From positions 1-39,773 of the forward strand of contig JBGUUX010000009.1 of assembly GCA_045133915.1 (NCBI GenBank): 39,773 nt of DNA, in the 5' to 3' direction. Position 1 is the first letter of the stretch; every line of letters begins with the position of its first letter. Made by a program: the position numbers and the translations under genes. The stretch comes from RGIG7300 sp045133915. GTDB taxonomy: Bacteria > Bacillota > Clostridia > Oscillospirales > CAG-272. The notes beneath the pieces were generated by a model. The model searched no databases, was not told where the DNA came from, and saw only the letters and a list, made by a program, of their open reading frames with translations. Positions 33,730 through 39,773 of this stretch are shown here, piece after piece.

Positions 33730-34038
33730 ATGTCAGTAAAGAATCTTAATAATGAAAACTTCAATGCCGAAATCCTTGACCGTGACGGTATCGCAATCGT
33801 AGATTTCTACGCAGATTGGTGCGGTCCCTGCAAGATGATGGCTCCCGTTATAGATAAGATCGCAGAGGAGAATCCCGAGCTTAACGTAGCAAAGGTAAAC
33901 GTAGACGAGTCGGGTGAGCTTGCCGCTCAGTTCGGTATCATGAGCATCCCTACACTGATCGTCTTTAAGGACGGAAAAGAGATAAACCGTTCCCTTGGTG
34001 CAAAGAACAAAGCTGCAATACTTTCACTACTTGGATAA
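33730..34038 (+). CDS. trxA: Thioredoxin
   Basis: A 102-residue classical thioredoxin that reduces protein disulphides in the cytoplasm. The active site WCGPC (Cys31, Cys34) follows VDFYADW, and the cis-proline motif SIPTLIVFKDGKE is present. Length is normal. AAGGAG lies 9 bases before ATG 33730. It is transcribed alone, from what looks like an activator-dependent promoter, and converges on the Crp/Fnr regulator gene. No thioredoxin reductase gene is in the window. Confidence 0.97.
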   Translation: MSVKNLNNENFNAEILDRDGIAIVDFYADWCGPCKMMAPVIDKIAEENPELNVAKVNVDESGELAAQFGIMSIPTLIVFKDGKEINRSLGAKNKAAILSLLG

Positions 34039-34043
34039 ATCAA

Positions 34044-34078
34044 AAGGAGCATCAGTAAGCGATGCTCCTTAATTTATT
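34044..34078. terminator. Bidirectional terminator shared by trxA and the Crp/Fnr gene
   Basis: Stem AAGGAGCATC (34044-34053) with GATGCTCCTT (34061-34070). The stem also encodes the last residues (RSIAY) and stop of the regulator on the minus strand. T-rich tails lie on both sides. Confidence 0.82.
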
Positions 34079-34717
34079 TTTGTCAAGAATAGTTACGGTT
34101 CCTCTGTTTACCGAAAGTATAGAGTCTGCCGCCATGTGCTTTAGCATTCGGGTTATGACTTCTCGTGCAGTACCCAGATGTCTGGCTATCTGCTCCTGTG
34201 TCATTGTTATAACGTCCTCTCCGCTTTGAGATATCTCGTCAAGCAAAAATATTGCAAGACGTTTATCCAGACTTACAAACAACGCTTGCTGCATTACCCA
34301 CATAACGTCAGAAAAACGTTCTACGGTTTTTTCAAGGGCAAACAGTTTTACCGAAGGATTACGCTCGGTGATATCACTAAAGGCAGGGGCTGAGATCATA
34401 TAACATTCGCTGGGCAGCTCTGCGTCAAGGTATACGTCAAAGGTGATGCTTTGTATAACGCAAGAGGCTGCAAGCATACACATTTCGCCGGGCCCCAATC
34501 TGTACAGGGTTATCTCTCTGCCTTCCTCCGAGAGTATGTATAAACGCAGTCTTCCGCTTTTAACGATATAAAGTCCGGTACACTCAAGGTTGTTGTGTAC
34601 GCTCTGTCTGTCCTTAAAGTGAGCAGTGGAGGTGTTATTGCACATCAGATCTCTGTCCGCCGCGGAAAGATCATTCCAGAAGGGAAAATACTGTCTGTAA
34701 AAATCATTGTAGTTCAT
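34052..34717 (-). CDS. Crp/Fnr-family transcriptional regulator
   Basis: A 221-residue regulator: N-terminal cyclic-nucleotide-type beta barrel (about 20-130), dimer helix, and a C-terminal winged helix-turn-helix (about 150-221) with MTQEQIARHLGTAREVITRMLKHM. The recognition helix has Arg185, Glu186 and Arg190, spaced as Arg180, Glu181 and Arg185 of E. coli CRP, which read TGTGA half sites; the FNR pattern is different. Cysteines are scattered and do not form the FNR iron-sulphur N-terminal cluster. The start is ATG 34717, after AAGGAGG; a longer frame would begin inside the promoter. It probably acts at TGTGAC-N4-GTCACA upstream of trxA. Effector unknown. Confidence 0.92.
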   Translation of the reverse strand: MNYNDFYRQYFPFWNDLSAADRDLMCNNTSTAHFKDRQSVHNNLECTGLYIVKSGRLRLYILSEEGREITLYRLGPGEMCMLAASCVIQSITFDVYLDAELPSECYMISAPAFSDITERNPSVKLFALEKTVERFSDVMWVMQQALFVSLDKRLAIFLLDEISQSGEDVITMTQEQIARHLGTAREVITRMLKHMAADSILSVNRGTVTILDKNKLRSIAY

Positions 34718-34742
34718 AATAAATACCTCCTTACATAATGTA

Positions 34743-34771
34743 ATAATATCATAATATCCGAAAAAACTCAA
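34743..34771 (-). promoter_or_regulatory. Promoter of the Crp/Fnr gene
   Basis: Minus strand TTGAGT (34771-34766), 17 bases, TATTAT (34748-34743), start near 34736, giving a leader of about 19 bases that contains the ribosome site. Confidence 0.7.
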
Positions 34772-34799
34772 GAAAAAAGAATTTAATTAACGAAATATG

Positions 34800-34828
34800 T
34801 TGAATTAAATAATGGTATATGGTACAGT
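34800..34828 (+). promoter_or_regulatory. Promoter giving a leaderless deacetylase mRNA
   Basis: TTGAAT (34800-34805), 17 bases, TACAGT (34823-34828). The predicted start is 34835, the A of the deacetylase ATG. No ribosome site lies before this ATG. Confidence 0.5.
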
Positions 34829-34834
34829 ATAGAT

Positions 34835-36370
34835 ATGGAAAACAAAAGCATTGAAATGATAACTAAAAAACAGAAAAAAAAGCCTAACGTTTTACTTATT
34901 CTTTTGATATTGTTCATTATACTTGCTGCTGTGTTTGCCGCCCTTGTGTATCTTAACGATTTTACACTTGCCGTAAATTTAAATGGAGAAGAGGATATAG
35001 TTATAGAGTACGGCAACGACTATACCGAAGAAGGCGCGGAAGCTTATTTTAAGGGCAGTATCTTTATCAAAGAGCCTGTAGCTTGTAAGGTTACGATCAT
35101 GGATAATCTTGACGTTACAAAGGTAGGCAACTATATCGTTGAATACCGTTCCGAGTATATACTTAATTATTATCTCGGTACAAAAAAGTTTACCGCAACC
35201 GAGACCAGAAACGTTTCGGTAGTAGATACCGTAGCGCCCGTAATAGAGCTTAAAAAGATCGAAGGGCACTACACTCTTCCCGGACACAGATACGAAGAAG
35301 AAGGCTATGTTGCCACCGACAACTATGACGGTGATCTTACCGCTCTTGTAGTTTCGGGCGAAAAGGAAGGTAAAGTATACTACAGCGTTACCGACTCCTC
35401 AGGCAACAAGGCTGAGGTTGTACGTGATATATTCTACGATGACCCTATCCCCCCTGAAATAAAGCTTTACGGCGACGGTGATATCATTATCGCCGAGGGA
35501 GGCAGTTTCAAGGATCCCGGATACGTAGCAAACGATAACGTTGACGGCGTTCTTACCGATAAGGTTACGGTCAGCGGCAGTGTCAACACCGCAAAGGAGG
35601 GCAAATATACCCTTACCTATTCGGTTACAGACGGATACAACAACACAACCACGGTTACCCGTCCCGTGACGGTACAGAAGAAGGTAGAGATGCCTAAGAT
35701 CGAAGAGGGAAAGGAAAGCGAGGTTCTTCACACCGCACCCCTTAATCCCAACGGTAAGGTAGTATATCTCACCTTTGACGACGGTCCCGGCAAGCACACC
35801 CCGAGACTTCTCGACGTGCTTAAAAAGTATGATATCAAGGCAACTTTTTTCGTTGTAAACACAGGTAACCTTGACCTGCTTACCCGTATGGAGGCAGAGG
35901 GTCATACCGTAGCAATGCACACAAACACTCATAAATATGACGTCCTCTATTCAAGCGACGAGGAGTATTTTAAGGATCTTACCTCTATAGAGGACGCTAT
36001 CAAGGGCAAGATAAAGAACTTCAGAAAGATACTGCGCTTCCCCGGCGGCGGTTCCAATGCTATCAGCAAAAAATACAGTGAGGGTATTATGACCCGCCTT
36101 ACCGCCAAGGTCAAGGAGCTGGGCTACAGATATTTTGACTGGAACGTAGACTCAAACGACGCAGGCGGTACAAAGTCGGCAGAGGGAGTATTTAAGAACG
36201 TCACCGAGCGTATTCCTTCAAACCACTACAGCGTAGTGCTTCAGCATGATATCCACAGCTACAGCGTTGACGCGGTGGAAAAGATAATCATATGGGGTCT
36301 TGAAAACGGATATACCTTCAGAGCGCTTTCCGAAAACAGCCCTGTATGTGAGCATGAGGTAAATAATTAA
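34835..36370 (+). CDS. Membrane-anchored polysaccharide deacetylase with Ig-like domains
   Basis: A 511-residue cell-surface enzyme. A basic N-terminus (KKQKKK) and one span (18-40) anchor it. Three immunoglobulin-like DUF5011/HYR-type domains follow (about 45-130, 135-200, 207-281; DNYDGDLT, DNVDGVLT, YSVTDSSGN). The NodB catalytic domain (about 305-500) has Asp315 and Asp316 in TFDDGPG, metal His362 and His366 in HTNTHKYD, RFPGGGS from Arg401, and DWNVDSNDAGG. This family removes N-acetyl groups from peptidoglycan or other GlcNAc polymers outside the membrane (PgdA-like), often to resist lysozyme. No Shine-Dalgarno precedes ATG 34835; see the promoter entry. The SDR gene follows after 8 bases. 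Confidence 0.9.
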   Translation: MENKSIEMITKKQKKKPNVLLILLILFIILAAVFAALVYLNDFTLAVNLNGEEDIVIEYGNDYTEEGAEAYFKGSIFIKEPVACKVTIMDNLDVTKVGNYIVEYRSEYILNYYLGTKKFTATETRNVSVVDTVAPVIELKKIEGHYTLPGHRYEEEGYVATDNYDGDLTALVVSGEKEGKVYYSVTDSSGNKAEVVRDIFYDDPIPPEIKLYGDGDIIIAEGGSFKDPGYVANDNVDGVLTDKVTVSGSVNTAKEGKYTLTYSVTDGYNNTTTVTRPVTVQKKVEMPKIEEGKESEVLHTAPLNPNGKVVYLTFDDGPGKHTPRLLDVLKKYDIKATFFVVNTGNLDLLTRMEAEGHTVAMHTNTHKYDVLYSSDEEYFKDLTSIEDAIKGKIKNFRKILRFPGGGSNAISKKYSEGIMTRLTAKVKELGYRYFDWNVDSNDAGGTKSAEGVFKNVTERIPSNHYSVVLQHDIHSYSVDAVEKIIIWGLENGYTFRALSENSPVCEHEVNN

Positions 36371-36378
36371 TATAAGAT

Positions 36379-37089
36379 ATGTTTGATTTTAAAGATAAGG
36401 TAGCAGTCATAACAGGCGGAGCGCGGGGTATCGGTAAGTGTATCCGCGAGAGCTTTGAAAAAGCAGGAGCCAAAACCGCAATAATAGACCTTCTTGATAA
36501 CGATTATTTTGTAGGTGACATAGCGGATAAGAATACTCTTGAAGCGTTTTGCGGTAAGGTCATATCCGACTTTGGACACGTTGATTTTCTTATCAATAAT
36601 GCAGCACCCTTGATGTGCGGAATAGAAAAGGGAAGTTACGAGGATTTTGAATATGCCCTCAAGGTAGGAGTTACAGCTCCGTTTTATCTGACAAAACTTT
36701 TTGTTCCGTATTTCCCAGAGGGTTCAAGTATAGTCAATATCTCATCATCCCGCGACCGTATGAGTCAGCCTCAGACCGAGAGCTATACTGCGGCAAAGGG
36801 CGGCATCTCCGCGCTTACCCATGCGTTGGCAGTAAGTTTTGCAGGTAAGGTCAGGGTAAACTCTGTGTCCCCGGGTTGGATAGACAATAACTATACCGTA
36901 TACGAGGGTCCCGACGCCACCCAGCAGCCTGCAGGCAGGGTAGGTAATCCCCCCGATATTGCGAACACGGTGCTTTATCTCTGCTCGGATATGGCAGGGT
37001 TTATCACAGGCGAAAACATCTGTATCGACGGCGGTATGACAAAGCAGATGATATACCACGGCGATCACGGATGGAATTTAAATGAATAA
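36379..37089 (+). CDS. Short-chain dehydrogenase/reductase (SDR), 236 aa
   Basis: A classical SDR using NAD(P)H. TGGARGIG (12-19) binds the cofactor, NNAA follows strand 4, and the catalytic residues are Ser near 122-124 and YTAAK with Tyr136 and Lys140; the C-terminal ICIDGGMT is typical of 3-oxoacyl-reductase-like members. Substrate unknown. It begins 8 bases after the deacetylase stop with no clear ribosome site, so translation is probably coupled. A strong terminator follows. Confidence 0.9.
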   Translation: MFDFKDKVAVITGGARGIGKCIRESFEKAGAKTAIIDLLDNDYFVGDIADKNTLEAFCGKVISDFGHVDFLINNAAPLMCGIEKGSYEDFEYALKVGVTAPFYLTKLFVPYFPEGSSIVNISSSRDRMSQPQTESYTAAKGGISALTHALAVSFAGKVRVNSVSPGWIDNNYTVYEGPDATQQPAGRVGNPPDIANTVLYLCSDMAGFITGENICIDGGMTKQMIYHGDHGWNLNE

Positions 37090-37114
37090 AAAGCGGCTTT
37101 TAGCCGCTTTTTTG
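37088..37114 (+). terminator. Terminator after the first SDR gene
   Basis: Stem AAAAAGCGGC (37088-37097) with GCCGCTTTTT (37103-37112), T-run after. It begins within the stop codon. Confidence 0.88.
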
Positions 37115-37148
37115 TTTACGAGTCCCGTTTTTTGGACACCGATCGTTG

Positions 37149-37154
37149 TATAAT
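37149..37154 (+). promoter_or_regulatory. -10 box of the 68-residue orphan
   Basis: Perfect TATAAT, but no good -35 box at 16-18 bases upstream. It lies inside a longer in-frame TTG reading frame (37146), supporting the ATG at 37176 as start. Confidence 0.4.
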
Positions 37155-37175
37155 GACAACGAAAAGAGGTGTAGT

Positions 37176-37382
37176 ATGAAAATATTATCAACAGAAACGT
37201 TTAACGAAAAGATCTTAGAGTATTACAGAACGAACTACGGAGAAAAGGACAGCGATTTTTGGTTGGAAAAGCCTGCGGAAAACGTGTGCGTGTTCAAAAG
37301 GGATGATAATATAGTTCTTCTTAAGGCTCATATCCTTACGGGAGAGGTCACCGAGTACGTCGATCGTGGCAGACGTGTATAA
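37176..37382 (+). CDS. Small uncharacterised protein, 68 aa
   Basis: A short soluble protein without signal peptide (MKILSTETFNEKILEYYR at the start, TGEVTEYVDRGRRV at the end). It alternates helical and beta-like stretches, is acidic to neutral, and has one Cys. A GAGGTG ribosome site precedes ATG 37176. It sits alone between a terminator and the radical SAM promoter. I do not recognise a family. Confidence 0.6.
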   Translation: MKILSTETFNEKILEYYRTNYGEKDSDFWLEKPAENVCVFKRDDNIVLLKAHILTGEVTEYVDRGRRV

Positions 37383-37411
37383 AGTGCTGCGTTATGTAAC
37401 CGATAAAGGAT

Positions 37412-37434
37412 ATCCCGAAGCAATGCTTCGGGAT
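37412..37434 (+). terminator. Possible weak terminator
   Basis: Perfect 10-bp stem ATCCCGAAGC/GCTTCGGGAT with loop AAT, but only TCTTG after it, so termination may be inefficient. It precedes the radical SAM promoter directly. Confidence 0.5.
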
Positions 37435-37436
37435 TC

Positions 37437-37463
37437 TTGACATATTCGTAAATATGGTATAAT
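37437..37463 (+). promoter_or_regulatory. Promoter of the radical SAM-SDR unit
   Basis: TTGACA (37437-37442) and TATAAT (37458-37463) with a 15-base spacer, shorter than ideal; TAATAT at 37460 would give 17. Confidence 0.6.
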
Positions 37464-37494
37464 ATATTTTCAAGATATCATATGGAGAAATACT

Positions 37495-38184
37495 ATGTCC
37501 GAAAGTAAATTTAACCGTATAGAGTTTGTTGTCACATATGCCTGTACGGGCAGATGTAGGCATTGCTCACAGGGTGAACATGACGATAAAAAGGTAATAG
37601 ATACCGATGCGGCAATAGAATCGGTTTACAGAATAACAGACAAATATGATATAAAGTCACTTATGACCTTTGGCGGCGAAGCTTTGATATATCCCGATGC
37701 GGTATGCAGGATACATACTGCCGCAAAGAAAATCGGTATAGAAAAAAGACAGCTTATTACCAACGGCTTTTTCAGCCGTGATGAGGGGTATATCAGAGAA
37801 ACGGTATGCCGTCTGCATGACAGCGGTATAAACGATCTGCTTTTATCGGTAGACGTATTTCATCAGGAAACTATCCCCCTTGAATACGTAAAAACATTTG
37901 TCCGCCAATGTCTAAAAAATAATATCCCCACACGTCTGAATCCCGCTTGGCTTGGATGTCGTGATGCGGACAATCCTTACAATATAAGATCAAGAGAGAT
38001 AGTATCAGAGTTTACTGATATGGGTATACCTGAGGGTAGTGGAAATGTTATTTTTCCTAAAGGAAACGCTATAAAAAACTTCCCCGAATATTTTGACGGC
38101 ACTCAGGTCGACCCCTACGAGGACAACACTTCCTTATGCTTTGATCCCAATTCCGACTTTGAAGGAGTTTTAAGTCAGCTATGA
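37495..38184 (+). CDS. Radical SAM protein, short C-terminus
   Basis: A 229-residue radical S-adenosylmethionine protein. The 4Fe-4S binding C-x3-C-x2-C is present at Cys17, Cys21 and Cys24 (CTGRCRHC), followed by FGGEALIYP (the GGE SAM motif), ITNGFFS and LLLSVDVFHQETIP. The protein ends soon after SLCFDPNSDFEGVLSQL. Related proteins normally go on past such a CFDPNSD stretch, so a C-terminal deletion joined to the next gene is possible. The stop overlaps the following SDR start (ATGA). GGAG precedes ATG 37495. Substrate unknown; no small precursor peptide with a leader is evident nearby except perhaps the 68-residue orphan. Confidence 0.82.
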   Translation: MSESKFNRIEFVVTYACTGRCRHCSQGEHDDKKVIDTDAAIESVYRITDKYDIKSLMTFGGEALIYPDAVCRIHTAAKKIGIEKRQLITNGFFSRDEGYIRETVCRLHDSGINDLLLSVDVFHQETIPLEYVKTFVRQCLKNNIPTRLNPAWLGCRDADNPYNIRSREIVSEFTDMGIPEGSGNVIFPKGNAIKNFPEYFDGTQVDPYEDNTSLCFDPNSDFEGVLSQL

Positions 38185-38972
38185 AATATATACTTGTAAC
38201 AGGTGCATACGGCGGTATGGGCAGGAGCACCGTGGAACTTCTCAAAAAACACGGCTACACCGTTTTTGCCATGGACAGAAGGGTAGAACAAGCACAGGAA
38301 AACGTTATCCCCATTTGTACCGATCTTACCGACTCGGACAGTATAAGATCTGCGTTTAATAAGGTAAAGGAAACTACAGACCAGCTTTTTGCTATCATTC
38401 ATTTTGCGGGAGTGTATATGCTTGATTCTTTGGTGGAAATGAATGAAGAGAGCTTTAGAAGAATTTTTGAGATAAATCTGTTTGGCGCTTATAATGTAAA
38501 TAAGATATTTCTGCCCTTACTCAAAAGTGGCAGCAGGATAATTATGACTACAAGCGAGCTTGCGCCTCTCGATCCCTTACCCTTTACGGGTATATATGCC
38601 GTAACTAAGTCCGCGCTTGATAAATATGCCTATTCTCTTGCCATGGAATTACAGTTGTTGGAGATAAAGGTCTCGGTCCTTCGCGCAGGTGCTGTGGCCA
38701 CCGATATGTTAGGTGTATCCACGGATGCTCTTGAGCGTTTTTGCAATGAAACCAATATCTATTCCTGCAATGCCAAGCGTTTTAAAAATATAGTAGACAG
38801 AGTTGAGGCACGTAGTATCCCCACCTCAAAAATAGCCGATAAAATAAATACTGTATTGTCTAAAAAGCATCCTAAATTTGTATACAGCATAAACCGTAAT
38901 CCTCTGTTATTATTGCTGAACGTTTTGCCAAAGCAGCTTCAGCTATGGATAATAAAGCAGATTTTGAAATAG
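38181..38972 (+). CDS. Short-chain dehydrogenase/reductase (SDR), 263 aa
   Basis: SDR-family oxidoreductase: cofactor loop TGAYGGMG (7-14), catalytic Ser125 and Tyr139-x3-Lys143 (YAVTK). The usual NNAG motif is replaced by HFAGVY (74-79), a noticeable variant. The tail of about 60 residues ends in a hydrophobic segment (NPLLLLLNVLPKQLQLWIIKQILK), perhaps a membrane-attaching helix as in SDRs acting on lipids or sterols. It overlaps the radical SAM stop by ATGA; GGAG at 38161-38166 may help initiation. A two-tier terminator follows. Substrate unknown. Confidence 0.88.
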   Translation: MKYILVTGAYGGMGRSTVELLKKHGYTVFAMDRRVEQAQENVIPICTDLTDSDSIRSAFNKVKETTDQLFAIIHFAGVYMLDSLVEMNEESFRRIFEINLFGAYNVNKIFLPLLKSGSRIIMTTSELAPLDPLPFTGIYAVTKSALDKYAYSLAMELQLLEIKVSVLRAGAVATDMLGVSTDALERFCNETNIYSCNAKRFKNIVDRVEARSIPTSKIADKINTVLSKKHPKFVYSINRNPLLLLLNVLPKQLQLWIIKQILK

Positions 38973-39024
38973 AAAAATCACAGCCTTATGGGTCGTACTC
39001 TAAAGGATAGTAAAACAAATTACG

Positions 39025-39062
39025 AAACACTCATAGTTTTTTAAAACTGCGGGTGTTTTAAA
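39025..39062 (+). terminator. Terminator of the radical SAM-SDR unit
   Basis: Two-tier hairpin: AAACACTC (39025-39032) with GGGTGTTT (39051-39058, one G-U), enclosing AGTTTT/AAAACT (39035-39048). Confidence 0.6.
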
Positions 39063-39070
39063 TATTCTCT

Positions 39071-39098
39071 TTGTTTGTTGGTTAAGTTATGGTATAAT
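39071..39098 (+). promoter_or_regulatory. Upstream promoter of the right-end region
   Basis: TTGTTT (39071-39076), 16 bases, TATAAT (39093-39098). It would give a transcript of about 70 bases ending at the hairpin at 39147-39177. Confidence 0.55.
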
Positions 39099-39146
39099 AC
39101 AACTAACCGATAAATAAGAATTTATCAAACTGAATAATGTATATAA

Positions 39147-39177
39147 AGGGTGTTACTTCGGTAGCGCCCTCTTTTGT
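39147..39177 (+). terminator. Terminator hairpin with UUCG loop
   Basis: Stem AGGGTGTTAC (39147-39156) with GTAGCGCCCT (39161-39170), two G-U pairs, tetraloop TTCG, then CTTTTGTTT. It closes a short transcript started at about 39105. The gap 38973-39275 holds this, the two promoters and the operators; no gene is seen. Confidence 0.65.
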
Positions 39178-39213
39178 TTGAAACTCCGCCAATAAAACTT
39201 TGCAAAAAAGTTA

Positions 39214-39262
39214 TTGACAAGTTCACTTGGCAATGTTATAATAATGACAAGAAAACTTGTCA
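39214..39262 (+). promoter_or_regulatory. Promoter with paired operators for the XRE regulator
   Basis: TTGACA (39214-39219), 17 bases, TATAAT (39237-39242). Two similar palindromes flank the -10: ACAAG-TTCA-CTTGG (39217-39230, overlapping the -35) and ACAAG-AAAA-CTTGT (39247-39260), the latter within an 18-base perfect palindrome. Centres are 30 bases apart, about three helical turns. This suggests autorepression by the XRE protein encoded downstream. Confidence 0.7.
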
Positions 39263-39275
39263 AAGGAGATTTGTT

Positions 39276-39605
39276 ATGAACAAAGATGAAATTTTGAAGA
39301 TAAGCCAGCAGGAAAACAAAGGAAAACTTGATGAGCGAGAGTTAGCAGTATTTGGTAAAGCATCGCGAGTCGGTATGCTTGTCGGTGGATTGCTTTGTGT
39401 TGCTTTAATCCTTGTTAGCGAATTTGTTTTGAATATGCCAGAACTCGCATTGGTTGGGTGGATGGTGTATTTTGCTATGCAAGGTAGTAGCAATATTGTT
39501 TTATTTAAGTATTTAAAAACTCCCTCTAAGCTAATCTATGGCATTATCGAAATTGCTTTTGCTGTTGCATTCGCTGTTGTGATTGTATTTAAGGCGGTGG
39601 CATAA
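39276..39605 (+). CDS. DUF6442-like small membrane protein, 109 aa
   Basis: N-terminal charged helix MNKDEILKISQQENKGKLDERELAVFGKA, then three hydrophobic segments (about 33-49, 56-74, 87-107). This looks like the DUF6442 family of Firmicutes, which typically sits beside a small XRE regulator; the name is from memory and not checked. Start ATG 39276 follows AAAGGAG; an upstream in-frame ATG at 39174 lies before the promoter. An XRE gene follows after 2 bases. Role unknown; such pairs are common in accessory regions. Confidence 0.75.
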   Translation: MNKDEILKISQQENKGKLDERELAVFGKASRVGMLVGGLLCVALILVSEFVLNMPELALVGWMVYFAMQGSSNIVLFKYLKTPSKLIYGIIEIAFAVAFAVVIVFKAVA

Positions 39606-39607
39606 AT

Positions 39608-39773
39608 ATGGATGATAAATTGATATTAAAAAACAGTCTGAAAGATGCTCGCAGTGAAAAAGGATTATCTCAACAACAATTAGCAGAAATGGTAGGTGTT
39701 TCACGAAACACAATCAGTTCAATTGAAACTGGACAGTTTAATCCGACCGCAAAGCTTGCATTAGTTTTGTGCA
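39608..39773 (+). CDS. XRE-family regulator, C-terminus beyond window
   Basis: The first 55 codons of a helix-turn-helix protein: KDARSEKGLSQQQLAEMVGVSRNTISSIETGQFNPT is the classic Cro/CI-type HTH fold. The partial length and spacing suggest a protein of about 70 residues as in small YgzD-type regulators. It starts 2 bases after the membrane protein stop and is co-transcribed from the promoter at 39214. It probably binds the two ACAAG-N4-CTTG operators. Truncated by the window edge, not by mutation. Confidence 0.88.
   Translation, partial: MDDKLILKNSLKDARSEKGLSQQQLAEMVGVSRNTISSIETGQFNPTAKLALVLC

Overview
The window looks like chromosomal DNA of an uncultured gut-type member of the Clostridia (Firmicutes). 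Signs are AGGAGG-type ribosome sites, consensus -35/-10 promoters, a T-box leader before thrS, an LPETG sortase substrate, papain and C-x-x-C repeat exoproteins typical of gut Clostridia, and many host or plant glycan enzymes without respiratory genes. This placement is inferred from gene content only.

Layout. 1-970: end of a small membrane protein gene, an array of short hairpins joined by a constant linker (328-510), a duplicated tRNA-Ser 3' end and the intact tRNA-Ser(GGA). 969-5380: an unknown protein, then T-box, thrS and an ADP-ribosylglycohydrolase. 5382-10613: a 1682-residue secreted repeat protein. 10615-12270: a CocE-type serine hydrolase. 12278-16818 (minus): operon nagA, atypical ROK kinase, GH2 glycosidase. 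17014-23741: a candidate structured RNA, then glucokinase, PfkB sugar kinase and DUF89 phosphatase with overlapping ends, then a secreted papain-like protease. 23738-26793: small membrane protein, WYL regulator, pyruvate kinase. 26801-29326 (minus): thioester-domain LPETG adhesin. 29422-33650 (minus): NodB-like protein, a second hairpin-linker array, two GH130 paralogues and an SGNH hydrolase. 33655-34771: thioredoxin converging on a Crp/Fnr regulator. 34800-38972: membrane polysaccharide deacetylase, SDR, a 68-residue orphan, a short radical SAM protein and a second SDR. 39071-39773: a short terminated leader and a DUF6442-like/XRE gene pair with two operators.

Function. Much of the window fits import and breakdown of GlcNAc- and mannose-containing glycans: GH130 phosphorylases, GH2, SGNH esterase and NagA, feeding ROK and PfkB kinases and pyruvate kinase. 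Three large secreted proteins suggest surface or matrix interaction.

Most unusual are two arrays (328-510 and 30554-30767) that share one architecture but not sequence: perfect mini-hairpins that differ from one another are separated by a constant 10-base linker, and the linker flips to its reverse complement halfway, so each array is also one large nested palindrome. Next are a compact RNA-like structure starting at a predicted transcription start upstream of glucokinase, a CRP-type site at about -41.5 of trxA beside a Crp-type regulator gene, and a C-terminal repeat module shared by two otherwise unrelated exoproteins.
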